Below are positions 37,264 to 50,075 of a stretch of 64,000 nucleotides of DNA, one piece after another. The translations under genes and the position numbers were made by a program. Source of the stretch: Camelus bactrianus (Eukaryota; Chordata; Mammalia; Artiodactyla; Camelidae); the NCBI RefSeq assembly GCF_048773025.1, contig NC_133566.1:24986174-25050173 (forward strand). Reading direction: 5' to 3'. The notes beneath the pieces were generated by a model. That model was not told where the DNA came from. It worked only from the letters and a program-made list of their open reading frames with translations, and ran no database searches. The stretch's first letter is position 1; the number at the start of each line of letters is the position of its first letter.

Positions 37264-39134
37264 AGTGGAGTTTGAAAATGAAAAGAAACTTTGGTTTCAT
37301 AACAAGATAGTTGAAGGACGGCTTTCACACACACTTTTATATCTGAATTGACAATGTGGAGAGAGGTTCGTTCATCTAGCACAAAGGGAACGGTTTGCAG
37401 GAGAAACTTTTACTCTGGTTTCTCAGTCTGTTTCTTAGGGCCATTTTGAAGTTCCTGCAGTTTTCAGTGTAAAACGGAGTTGGAACAAGTACCTCCCCAT
37501 ATATATGTATGGAGTGGAGTTTGCAAATGAAAAGAAACTTTGTGTTCACAACAAGTTATGTTAAGGACGGCTTTCACACACACTTATCTCTCAGAAATGA
37601 GCATGTAGAGAGACGTTCGTTCATCTAGCACCAAGGGAACGGGTTGCAGGAGAAAGTTTTACTCTGGTTTCTCAGTCTGTTTCCTAGTGCCAGTTTGAAG
37701 TTCCTGCAGTTTTCACTGTAAAACGGTGTTGGAGCTTGTACCTACCCATATATATTTATGGAGTGGAGTTTGCAACTGAAAAGAATCTTTGTGTTCCCAA
37801 CAAGCTAGGTGAAGGACGGCTTTCACACACACTTATCTCTCAGAACTGATCATGTGGAGAGACTTTCGTTCATCTAGCACCAAGGGAACGGTTTGCAGGA
37901 GAAACTTTACTCTGGTTTCTGAGTCTGTTTCCTAGTGCCGGTTTGAAATTCCTGCACTTTTCATTGTAAAACGGATTTGGAGCTAGTACCTCCCCATATG
38001 TATGTATGGAGTGGAGTTTGCAACTGAAAACAAACTTTGTGTTCCCAACAAGATAGGTGAAGAACGGCTTTCACACACACTTTTCTCTCAGAATTGAGCA
38101 TGTGGAGAGACGTTCGTTCATCTGGCACAAATAGAACGGGTTGCAGGAGAAACATTTACTCTGGTTTCTCAGTCTTTTTCCTAGTGCCGGTTTGAAGTTC
38201 CTGCAGTTATCACTGTAAAACTTTGTTGGAGCTAGTACCTCCCCATATATATGTATGGATTGGAGTTTGCAACTGAAAAGAAACTTTGTGTTCAAAACAA
38301 GCTAGGTGAAGGACGGCTTTCAAACTCACTTATCACTCAGAACTGAGCATGTGGAGAGACGTTCGTTCATCTGGCACAAATAGAACGGGTTGCAGGAGAA
38401 ACTTTTACTCTGCTTTCTCAGACTTTTTCCTAGTGCCAGTTTGAAGTTCCTGCAGTTATCACTGTAAAACGTTGTTGAAGCTTGTACCTCCCGATATATA
38501 TTTATGGAGTGGGGTTTGCAACTGAAAAGAAACTTTGTGTTCCCAAAAAGATAGTTGAAGGATGGCTTTCACACACAATTTTCTCTCAGAATTGACAATG
38601 TGGAGAGTCGTTCGTTCATCTAGCACAAAGGGAACGGGATGCAGGAGAAACTTTTACTCTGGTTTCTCAGTCTGTTTCTTAGGGCCGTTTTGAAGTTCCT
38701 GCAGTTTTCACTGTAAAACGGATTTGGAGCAAGTACATCCCCATATATATGTATGGAGTGGAGTTTGCAACTGAAAATAAACTTTGTGTTCCCAACAAGT
38801 TATGTGAAGGACGGCTTTCACACACACTTATCTCTCAGAACTGAGCATGTAGAGAGACGTTCGTTCATCTAGCACCAAGGGAACGTGTTGCATGAGTAAC
38901 TTTTACATTGGTTTCTCAGTCTGTTTCCTAGTGCCGGTTTGAAGTTCCTGCAGTTTTCACTGTAAAACCGAGTTGGAGCTAGTACCTCATCATATATATG
39001 AATGGAGTGAAGTTAGCAACTGAAAAGAAACTTTGTGTTCCCAACAAGCTATGTGAAGGACGACTTTCACACACACTTATCTCTCAGAAATGAGCATGTG
39101 GAGAGACTTTCGTCATCTAGCACCAAGTGAATGG
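37264..39134. repeat. Mosaic satellite monomers before HOR Z (~7-8 monomers)
   Basis: Bases 37,540-38,500 resemble 41,030-42,230 inside HOR Z. Bases 38,520-39,130 resemble the GGGATGCAGG / GAAAATAAAC / CATCATATATATGAATGG run also found at 1,830-2,430, 33,160-33,760 and 61,500-62,090. There is no non-satellite sequence. Confidence 0.75.
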
Positions 39135-42100
39135 GTTGCAGGAGAAACTTTTACTCTGGTTTCTCAGTATGTTTCCTAGTGCCGGTTTGAAGTACCTGCA
39201 GTTTTCACTGCAAAACAGAGTTGGAGCTAGTACCTCCCCATATATATTTATGGAGTGGAGTTTGCAACTGAAAAGAATCTTTGTGTTCCCAACAAGCTAG
39301 TTGAATGACGGCTTTCACATACACTTATCTCTCAGAACTGAGCATGTGGAGAGACTTTTGTTCATCTAGCACCAAGGGAACGGTTTGCAGGAGAAACTTT
39401 TACTCTGGTTTCTCAGTCTGTTTCCTAGTGCCGGTTTGAAGTTCCTGCAGTTTTCACTGTAAAACGGAGTTGGAGCTAGTACCTCCGCATATATATGTAT
39501 GGTGTGGATTTTGCAACTGATAAGAAACTTTGTGTTCCCAAAAAGCTAGGTGAAGGACGGCTTTCACACACACTTATCTCTCAGAACTGAGCATGTGTAG
39601 AGACGTTCGTTCATCTAGCACAAAGGGAACGGGTTGCAGGGGAAACTTTGTCTCTGGTTTCTCCGTATGTTTCCTAGTGCCCGTTTGTAGTTCCTGAAGT
39701 TTTCACTGTTAATCGTAGTTGGAGCTAGAACTTCCCCATATATATGTATGGAGTGAAGTTTGCAACTGAAAAGAAACTTTGGGTTCATTACAAGCTAGTT
39801 GAATGACGGCTTTCACACACACTTTTATCTCAGAATTGACAATGTGGAGAGACGTTCGTTCATCTAGCAAAAAGGGAACGGGTTGCAGGAGAAACTTTTA
39901 CTCTGGTTTCTCAGTCTGTTTCTTAGGGCCATTTTGAAGTTCCTGCAGTTTTCACTGTAAAACCAAGTTGGAACATGTACCTCCCCATATATATGTATGG
40001 AGTGGAGTTTGCAAATGAAAAGAAACTTTGTGTTCCCAACTATTTATGTTAAGGACGGCTTTCACACACACTTATCTCTCAGAAATGAGCATGTAGAGAG
40101 ACGTTCGTTCATCTAGCACCAAGGGAACGGGTTGCATGGGAAACTTTTACTCTGGTTTCTCAGTCTGTTTCCTAGTGCCGGTTTGAAGTACCTGCAGTTT
40201 TCACTGTAAAACGGAGTTGGAGCTAGTACTTCCCCATATATATTTATGGAGTGGAGTTTGCAACTGAAAAGAATCTTTGTGTTCCCAACAAGCTAGTTGA
40301 ATGACGGCTTTCACACACACTTATTTCTCAGAACTGAGCATGTGGAGAGACTTTCGTTCATCTAGCACCAAGGGAACGGTTTGCAGGAGAAACTTTTACT
40401 CTGGTTTCTCAGTCTGTTTCCTAGTGCCGGTTTGAAGTTCCTGCAGTTTTCACTCTAAAACGGAGTTGGAGCTTGTACCTCCCCATATATATGTATGGAG
40501 TGGAGTTTGCAACTGAAAAGAAACTTTGTGTTCCCAACAAGCTAGGTGAAGGACGGCTTTCACACACACTTATCTCTCAGAACAGAGCATGTGGAGAGAC
40601 GTTCGTTCATCTAGCACAAATGGAACGGTTTGCAGGGGAAACTTTGGCTCTGGTTTCTCCGTATTTTTCCTAGTGCCCGTTTGTAGTTCCTGAAGTTTTC
40701 ACTGTTAATCGTAGTTGGAGCTAGAACTTCCCCATATATATGTATGGAGTGGAGTTTGAAAATGAAAAGAAACTTTGGTTTCATAACAAGATAGTTGAAG
40801 GACGGCTTTCACACACACATTTATATCAGAATTTACAATGTGGAGAGAAGTTCGTTCATCTAGCACAAAGGGAACGGTTTGCAGGAGAAACTTTTACTCT
40901 GGTTTATCAGTCTCATTCTTAGGGCCATTTTGAAGTTCCTGCAGTTTTCACTGTAAAAAGGAGTTGGAACTAGTACCTCCCCATATATATGTATGGAGTG
41001 GAGTTTGCAAATGAAAAGAAACTTTGTGTTCACAACAAGTTATGTTAAGGACGGCTTTCACACACACTTATCTCTCAGAAATGAGCATGTAGAGAGACGT
41101 TCGTTCATCTAGCACCAAGGGAACAGGTTGCATGAGAAACTTTTACTCTGGTTTCTCAGTCTGTTTCCTAGTGCCGGTTTGAAGTTCCTGCAGTTTTCAC
41201 TGTAAAACAGATTTGGAGCTAGTACCTCATCATATATATGTATGGAGTGAAGTTTGCAACTGAAAAGAAACTTTGTGTTCCCAACAAGCTAGGTGAAGGA
41301 CGGATTCCACACACACTTATCTCTCAGAACTGAGCATATGGAGAGACGTTCGTCATCTAGCACCAATGGAACGGGTTGCAGGAGAAACTTTTACTCTGGT
41401 TTATCAGTCTGTTTCCTAGTTTCGGTTTGAAGTTCCTGCAGTTTTCACTGTAAAACGGTGTTGGAGCTTGTACCTACCCATATATATTTATGGAGTGGAG
41501 TTTGCAACTGAAAAGAATCTTTGTGTTCCCAACAAGCTAGTTGAAGGACGGCTTTCACACACACTTATTTCTCAGAACTGATCATGTGGAGAGACTTTCG
41601 TTCATCTAGCACCAAGGGAACGGTTTGCAGGAGAAACTTTACTCTGGTTTCTCAGTCTGTTTCCTAGTGCCGGTTTGAAATTCCTGCACTTTTCACTGTA
41701 AAACGGATTTGGAGCTAGTACCTCCCCATATATATGTATGGAGTGGAGTTTGCAACTGAAAACAAACTTTGTGTTCCCAACAAGATTGGTGAAGAACGGC
41801 TTTCACACACACTTTTCTCTCAGAATTGAGCATGTGGAGAGACGTTCGTTCATCTGGCACAAATAGAACGGGTTGCAGGAGAAACATTTACTCTGGTTTC
41901 TCAGTCTTTTTCCTAGTGCCGGTTTGAAGTTCCTGCAGTTATCACTGTAAAACATTTTTGGAGCTAGTACCTCCCCATATATATGTATTGATTGGAGTTT
42001 GCAACTGAAAAGAAACTTTGTGTTCAAAACAAGCTAGGTGAAGGACGGCTTTCAAACTCACTTATCTCTCAGAACTGAGCATGTGGAGAGACGTTCGTTC

Positions 42101-43609
42101 ATCTGGCACAAATAGAACGGGTTGCAGGAGAAACTTTTACTCTGCTTTCTCAGACTTTTTCCTAGTGCCAGTTTGAAGTTCCTGCTGTTATCACTGTAAA
42201 ACGTTGTTGGAGCTTGTACCTCCCGATATATATTTATGGAGTGGGGTTTGCAACTGAAAAGAAACTTTTGTTCCCAACAAGATAGGTGAAGGACGGGTTT
42301 CACACACACATCTCTCAAAACTGAGCTTGTGGAGAGACATTCGTTCATCTAGCACCAAGGGTACGGGTTGCAGGAGAAACTATTACTCTTGTTTCTCAGT
42401 CTGTTTCTTAGGGCCATTTTGAAGTTCCTGCAGTTTTCACTGTAAAACGGAGTTGGAACAAGTACCTCCCCATATATATGTATAGAGTGGAGTTTGCAAA
42501 TGAAAAGAAACTTTGTGTTCACAACAAGTTATGTTAAGGACGGCTTTCACACACACTTATCTCTCAGAAATGAGCATGTAGAGAGACGTTAGTTCTTCTA
42601 GCACCAAGGGAACGGGTTGCATGAGAAACTTTTACTCTGGTTTCTCAGTCTGTTTCCTAGTGCCGGTTTGAAGTTCCTGCAGTTTCACTGTAAAACGGAG
42701 TTGGAGCTTGTACCTCCCCATATATATGTATGGAGTGGAGTTTGCAACTGAATAGAAACTTTGTGTTCCCAACAAGCTATGTGAAGGACGGCTTTCACAC
42801 ACACTTATCTCTCAGAACAGAGCATGTGGAGAGACGTTCGTTCATCTAGCCAAAGGGAACGGTTTGCAGGAGAAACTTTTACTCTGGTTTCTCAGTCTGT
42901 TTCTTAAGGCCATTTTGAAGTTCCTGCAGTTTTCACTGTAAAACGGAGTTGGAACAAGTACCTCCCCATATATATGTATGGAGTGGAGTTTGCAAATGAA
43001 AAGAAACTTTGTGTTCACAACAAGTTATGTTAAGGACGGCTTTCACACACACTTATCTCTCAGAAATGAGCATGTAGAGAGACGTTCGTTCATCTAGCAT
43101 CAAGGGAACTGGTTGCATGAGAAACTTTTACTCTGGTTTCTCAGTCTGTTTCCTAGTGCCGGTTTGAAGTTCCTGCAGTTTTCACTGTAAAACCGAGTTG
43201 GAGCTAGTACCTCATCATATATATGTATGGAGTGAAGTTTGCAACTGAAAAGAAACTTTGTGTTCCCAACAAGCTAGGTGAAGGACGGATTCCACACACA
43301 ATTATCTCTCAGAACTGAGCATATGGAGAGACGTTCGTCATCTAGCACCAAGGGAACGGGTTGCATGAGAAACTTTTACTCTGGTTTCTCAGTCTGTTTC
43401 CTAGTGCCGGTTTGAAGTTCCTGCAGTTTTCACTGTAAAACGGAGTTGGAACAAGTACCTCCCCATATATATGTATTGAGTGGAGTTTGCAAATGAAAAG
43501 AAACTTTGTGTTCACAACAAGTTATGTTAAGGACGGCTTTCACACACACTTATCTCTCAGAAATGAGCATGTAGAGAGACGTTCGTTCATCTAGCACCAA
43601 GGGAACGGG
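39135..43609. repeat. HOR Z, copy 1 (18 monomers, ~4,475 bp)
   Basis: The phase marker TTGCAGGAGAAACTTTTACT followed by CAGTATGTTTCC and GCAAAACAGAG occurs at 39,135, 43,610, 45,602 and 50,076. The first unit is therefore 18 monomers. It contains a type-2 pair near 40,640-40,800, a type-1 run near 41,800-42,240, and a monomer with a 2-bp shortening, TCTAGCCAAAGGG, at 42,846. Confidence 0.88.
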
Positions 43610-45601
43610 TTGCAGGAGAAACTTTTACTCTGGTTTCTCAGTATGTTTCCTAGTGCCGGTTTGAAGTACCTGCAGTTTTCACTGCAAAACAGAGTTGGAG
43701 CTAGTACCTCCCCATATATATTTATGGAGTGGAGTTTGCAACTGAAAAGAATCTTTGTGTTCCCAACAAGCTAGTTGAATGACGGCTTTCACACACACTT
43801 ATCTCTCAGAACTGAGCATGTGGAGAGACTTTTGTTCATCTAGCACCAAGGGAACGGTTTGCAGGAGAAACTTTTACTCTGGTTTCTCAGTCTGTTTCCT
43901 AGTGCCGGTTTGAAGTTCCTGCAGTTTTCACTGTAAAACGGAGTTGGAGCTAGTACTTCCGCATATATATGTATGGTGTGGATTTTGCAACTGATAAGAA
44001 ACTTTGTGTTCCCAACAAGCTAGGTGAAGGACGGCTTTCACACACACTTATCTCTCAGAACTGAGCATGTGTAGAGACGTTCGTTCATCTAGCACAAAGG
44101 GAACGGGTTGCAGGGGAAACTTTGTCTCTGGTTTCTCCGTATGTTTCCTAGTGCCCGTTTGTAGTTCCTGAAGTTTTCACTGTTAATCGTAGTTGGAGCT
44201 AGAACTTCCCCATATATATGTATGGAGTGAAGTTTGCAACTGAAAAGAAACTTTGGGTTCATTACAAGCTAGTTGAATGACGGCTTTCACACACACTTTT
44301 ATCTCAGAATTGACAATGTGGAGAGACGTTCGTTCATCTAGCAAAAAGGGAACGGGTTGCAGGAGAAACTTTTACTCTGGTTTCTCAGTCTGTTTCTTAG
44401 GGCCATTTTGAAGTTCCTGCAGTTTTCACTGTAAAACCAAGTTGGAACATGTACCTCCCCATATATATGTATGGAGTGGAGTTTGCAAATGAAAAGAAAC
44501 TTTGTGTTCCCAACTATTTATGTTAAGGACGGCTTTCACACACACTTATCTCTCAGAAATGAGCATGTAGAGAGACGTTCGTTCATCTAGCACCAAGGGA
44601 ACGGGTTGCATGAGAAACTTTTACTCTGGTTTCTCAGTCTGTTTCCCAGTGCCGGTTTGAAGTACCTGCAGTTTTCACTGTAAAACGGAGTTGGAGCTAG
44701 TACTTCCCCATATATATTTATGGAGTGGAGTTTGCAACTGAAAAGAATCTTTGTGTTCCCAACAAGCTAGTTGAATGACGGCTTTCACACACACTTATCT
44801 CTCAGAACTGAGCATGTGGAGAGACTTTCGTTCATCTAGCACCAAGGGAACGGTTTGCAGGAGAAACTTTTACTCTGGTTTCTCAGTCTGTTTCCTAGTG
44901 CCGGTTTGAAGTTCCTGCAGTTTTCACTCTAAAACGGAGTTGGAGCTTGTACCTCCCCATATATATGTATGGAGTGGAGTTTGCAACTGAAAAGAAACTT
45001 TGTGTTCCCAACAAGCTAGGTGAAGGACGGCTTTCACACACACTTATCTCTCAGAACAGAGCATGTGGAGAGACGTTCGTTCATCTAGCACAAATGGAAC
45101 GGTTTGCAGGGGAAACTTTGGCTCTGGTTTCTCCGTATTTTTCCTAGTGCCCGTTTGTAGTTCCTGAAGTTTTCACTGTTAATCGTAGTTGGAGCTAGAA
45201 CTTCCCCATATATATGTATGGAGTGGAGTTTGCAACTGAAAAGAAACTTTGGTTTCATAACAAGATAGTTGAAGGACGGCTTTCACACACACTTTTATAT
45301 CAGAATTTACAATGTGGAGAGAAGTTCATTCATCTAGCACAAAGGGAACGGTTTGCAGGAGAAACTTTTACTCTGGTTTATCAGTCTGATTCTTAGGGCC
45401 ATTTTGAAGTTCCTGCAGTTTTCACTGTAAAACGGAGTTGGAACTAGTACCTCCCCATATATATGTATGGAGTGGAGTTTGCAAATGAAAAGAAACTTTG
45501 TGTTCACAACAAGTTATGTTAAGGACGGCTTTCACACACACTTATCTCTCAGAAATGAGCATGTAGAGAGACGTTCGTTCATCTAGCACCAAGGGAACGG
45601 G
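43610..45601. repeat. HOR Z, copy 2 (short form, 8 monomers, 1,992 bp)
   Basis: This matches the first eight monomers of copies 1 and 3, then jumps near 45,600 from an internal point (equivalent to about 41,130 in copy 1) straight back to the unit start. Ten monomers are absent. The junction lies within a conserved stretch (GTTCATCTAGCACCAAGGG) and keeps the 249-bp register, as expected for an exchange between misaligned monomers. Confidence 0.87.
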
Positions 45602-48600
45602 TTGCAGGAGAAACTTTTACTCTGGTTTCTCAGTATGTTTCCTAGTGCCGGTTTGAAGTACCTGCAGTTTTCACTGCAAAACAGAGTTGGAGCTAGTACC
45701 TCCCCATATATATTTATGGAGTGGAGTTTGCAACTGAAAAGAATCTTTGTGTTCCCAACAAGCTAGTTGAATGACGGCTTTCACACACACTTATCTCTCA
45801 GAACTGAGCATGTGGAGAGACTTTTGTTCATCTAGCACCAAGGGAACGGTTTGCAGGAGAAACTTTTACTCTGGTTTCTCAGTCTGTTTCCTAGTGCCGG
45901 TTTGAAGTTCCTGCAGTTTTCACTGTAAAACGGAGTTGGAGCTAGTACCTCCGCATATATATGTATGGTGTGGATTTTGCAACTGATAAGAAACTTTGTG
46001 TTCCCAACAAGCTAGGTGAAGGACGGCTTTCACACACACTTATCTCTCAGAACTGAGCATGTGTAGAGACGTTCGTTCATCTAGCACAAAGGGAACGGGT
46101 TGCAGGGGAAACTTTGTCTCTGGTTTCTCCGTATGTTTCCTAGTGCCCGTTTGTAGTTCCTGAAGTTTTCACTGTTAATCGTAGTTGGAGCTAGAACTTC
46201 CCCATATATATGTATGGAGTGAAGTTTGCAACTGAAAAGAAACTTTGGGTTCATTACAAGCTAGTTGAATGACGGCTTTCACACACACTTTTATCTCAGA
46301 ATTGACAATGTGGAGAGACGTTCGTTCATCTAGCAAAAAGGGAACGGGTTGCAGGAGAAACTTTTACTCTGGTTTCTCAGTCTGTTTCTTAGGGCCATTT
46401 TGAAGTTCCTGCAGTTTTCACTGTAAAACCAAGTTGGAACATGTACCTCCCCATATATATGTATGGAGTGGAGTTTGCAAATGAAAAGAAACTTTGTGTT
46501 CCCAACTATTTATGTTAAGGACGGCTTTCACACACACTTATCTCTCAGAAATGAGCATGTAGAGAGACGTTCGTTCATCTAGCACCAAGGGAACGGGTTG
46601 CATGAGAAACTTTTACTCTGGTTTCTCAGTCTGTTTCCTAGTGCCGGTTTGAAGTACCTGCAGTTTTCACTGTAAAACGGAGTTGGAGCTAGTACTTCCC
46701 CATATATATTTATGGAGTGGAGTTTGCAACTGAAAAGAATCTTTGTGTTCCCAACAAGCTAGTTGAATGACGGCTTTCACACACACTTATCTCTCAGAAC
46801 TGAGCATGTGGAGAGACTTTCGTTCATCTAGCACCAAGGGAACGGTTTGCAGGAGAAACTTTTACTCTGGTTTCTCAGTCTGTTTCCTAGTGCCGGTTTG
46901 AAGTTCCTGCAGTTTTCACTCTAAAACGGAGTTGGAGCTTGTACCTCCCCATATATATGTATGGAGTGGAGTTTGCAACTGAAAAGAAACTTTGTGTTCC
47001 CAACAAGCTAGGTGAAGGACGGCTTTCACACACACTTATCTCTCAGAACAGAGCATGTGGAGAGACGTTCGTTCATCTAGCACAAATGGAACGGTTTGCA
47101 GGGGAAACTTTGGCTCTGGTTTCTCCGTATTTTTCCTAGTGCCCGTTTGTAGTTCCTGAAGTTTTCACTGTTAATCGTAGTTGGAGCTAGAACTTCCCCA
47201 TATATATGTATGGAGTGGAGTTTGCAACTGAAAAGAAACTTTGGTTTCATAACAAGATAGTTGAAGGACGGCTTTCACACACACTTTTATATCAGAATTT
47301 ACAATGTGGAGAGAAGTTCATTCATCTAGCACAAAGGGAACGGTTTGCAGGAGAAACTTTTACTCTGGTTTATCAGTCTGATTCTTAGGGCCATTTTGAA
47401 GTTCCTGCAGTTTTCACTGTAAAACGGAGTTGGAACTAGTACCTCCCCATATATATGTATGGAGTGGAGTTTGCAAATGAAAAGAAACTTTGTGTTCACA
47501 ACAAGTTATGTTAAGGACGGCTTTCACACACACTTATCTCTCAGAAATGAGCATGTAGAGAGACGTTCGTTCATCTAGCACCAAGGGAACGGGTTGCATG
47601 AGAAACTTTTACTCTGGTTTCTCAGTCTGTTTCCTAGTGCCGGTTTGAAGTTCCTGCAGTTTTCACTGTAAAACAGATTTGGAGCTAGTACCTCATCATA
47701 TATATGTATGGAGTGAAGTTTGCAACTGAAAAGAAACTTTGTGTTCCCAACAAGCTAGGTGAAGGACGGATTCCACACACACTTATCTCTCAGAACTGAG
47801 CATATGGAGAGACGTTCGTCATCTAGCACCAATGGAACGGGTTGCAGGAGAAACTTTTACTCTGGTTTAACAGTCTGTTTCCTAGTTTCGGTTTGAAGTT
47901 CCTGCAGTTTTCACTGTAAAACGGTGTTGGAGCTTGTACCTACCCATATATATTTATGGAGTGGAGTTTGCAACTGAAAAGAATCTTTGTGTTCCCAACA
48001 AGCTAGTTGAAGGACGGCTTTCACACACACTTATTTCTCAGAACTGATCATGTGGAGAGACTTTCGTTCATCTAGCACCAAGGGAAAGGTTTGCAGGAGA
48101 AACTTTACTCTGGTTTCTCAGTCTGTTTCCTAGTGCCGGTTTGAAATTCCTGCACTTTTCACTGTAAAACGGATTTGGAGCTAGTACCTCCCCATATATA
48201 TGTATGGAGTGGAGTTTGCAACTGAAAACAAACTTTGTGTTCCCAACAAGATTGGTGAAGAACGGCTTTCACACACACTTTTCTCTCAGAATTGAGCATG
48301 TGGAGAGACGTTCGTTCATCTGGCACAAATAGAACGGGTTGCAGGAGAAACATTTACTCTGGTTTCTCAGTCTTTTTCCTAGTGCCGGTTTGAAGTTCCT
48401 GCAGTTATCACTGTAAAACATTGTTGGAGCTAGTACCTCCCCATATATATGTATTGATTGGAGTTTGCAACTGAAAAGAAACTTTGTGTTCAAAACAAGC
48501 TAGGTGAAGGACGGCTTTCAAACTCACTTATCTCTCAGAACTGAGCATGTGGAGAGACGTTCGTTCATCTGGCACAAATAGAACGGGTTGCAGGAGAAAC

Positions 48601-50075
48601 TTTTACTCTGCTTTCTCAGACTTTTTCCTAGTGCCAGTTTGAAGTTCCTGCAGTTATCACTGTAAAACGTTGTTGGAGCTTGTACCTCCCGATATATATT
48701 TATGGAGTGGGGTTTGCAACTGAAAAGAAACTTTTGTTCCCAACAAGATAGGTGAAGGACGGGTTTCACACACACATCTCTCAAAACTGAGCTTGTGGAG
48801 AGACATTCGTTCATCTAGCACCAAGGGTACGGGTTGCAGGAGAAACTATTACTCTTGTTTCTCAGTCTGTTTCTTAGGGCCATTTTGAAGTTCCTGCAGT
48901 TTTCACTGTAAAACGGAGTTGGAACAAGTACCTCCCCATATATATGTATAGAGTGGAGTTTGCAAATGAAAAGAAACTTTGTGTTCACAACAAGTTATGT
49001 TAAGGACGGCTTTCACACACACTTATCTCTCAGAAATGAGCATGTAGAGAGACGTTAGTTCTTCTAGCACCAAGGGAACGGGTTGCATGAGAAACTTTTA
49101 CTCTGGTTTCTCAGTCTGTTTCCTAGTGCCGGTTTGAAGTTCCTGCAGTTTCACTGTAAAACGGAGTTGGAGCTTGTACCTCCCCATATATATGTATGGA
49201 GTGGAGTTTGCAACTGAAAAGAAACTTTGTGTTCCCAACAAGCTATGTGAAGGACGGCTTTCACACACACTTATCTCTCAGAACAGAGCATGTGGAGAGA
49301 CGTTCGTTCATCTAGCCAAAGGGAACGGTTTGCAGGAGAAACTTTTACTCTGGTTTCTCAGTCTGTTTCTTAAGGCCATTTTGAAGTTCCTGCAGTTTTC
49401 ACTGTAAAACGGAGTTGGAACAAGTACCTCCCCATATATATGTATGGAGTGGAGTTTGCAAATGAAAAGAAACTTTGTGTTCACAACAAGTTATGTTAAG
49501 GACGGCTTTCACACACACTTATCTCTCAGAAATGAGCATGTAGAGAGACGTTCGTTCATCTAGCATCAAGGGAACGGGTTGCATGAGAAACTTTTACTCT
49601 GGTTTCTCAGTCTGTTTCCTAGTGCCGGTTTGAAGTTCCTGCAGTTTTCACTGTAAAACCGAGTTGGAGCTAGTACCTCATCATATATATGTATGGAGTG
49701 AAGTTTGCAACTGAAAAGAAACTTTGTGTTCCCAACAAGCTAGGAGAAGGACGGATTCCACACACAATTATCTCTCAGAACTGAGCATATGGAGAGACGT
49801 TCGTCATCTAGCACCAAGGGAACGGTTTGCATGAGAAACTTTTACTCTGGTTTCTCAGTCTGTTTCCTAGTGCCGGTTTGAAGTTCCTGCAGTTTTCACT
49901 GTAAAACGGAGTTGGAACAAGTACCTCCCCATATATATGTATTGAGTGGAGTTTGCAAATGAAAAGAAACTTTGTGTTCACAACAAGTTATGTTAAGGAC
50001 GGCTTTCACACACACTTATCTCTCAGAAATGAGCATGTAGAGAGACGTTCGTTCATCTAGCACCATGGGAACGGG
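45602..50075. repeat. HOR Z, copy 3 (18 monomers, 4,474 bp)
   Basis: This full-length unit is near-identical to copy 1. CTTGTACCTCCCCATATATA recurs near 46,939, and the 2-bp-shortened TCTAGCCAAAGGG recurs at 49,312, which is 6,466 bp after its counterpart in copy 1. Sharing this private deletion shows that copies 1 and 3 descend from one 18-mer. Confidence 0.88.
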
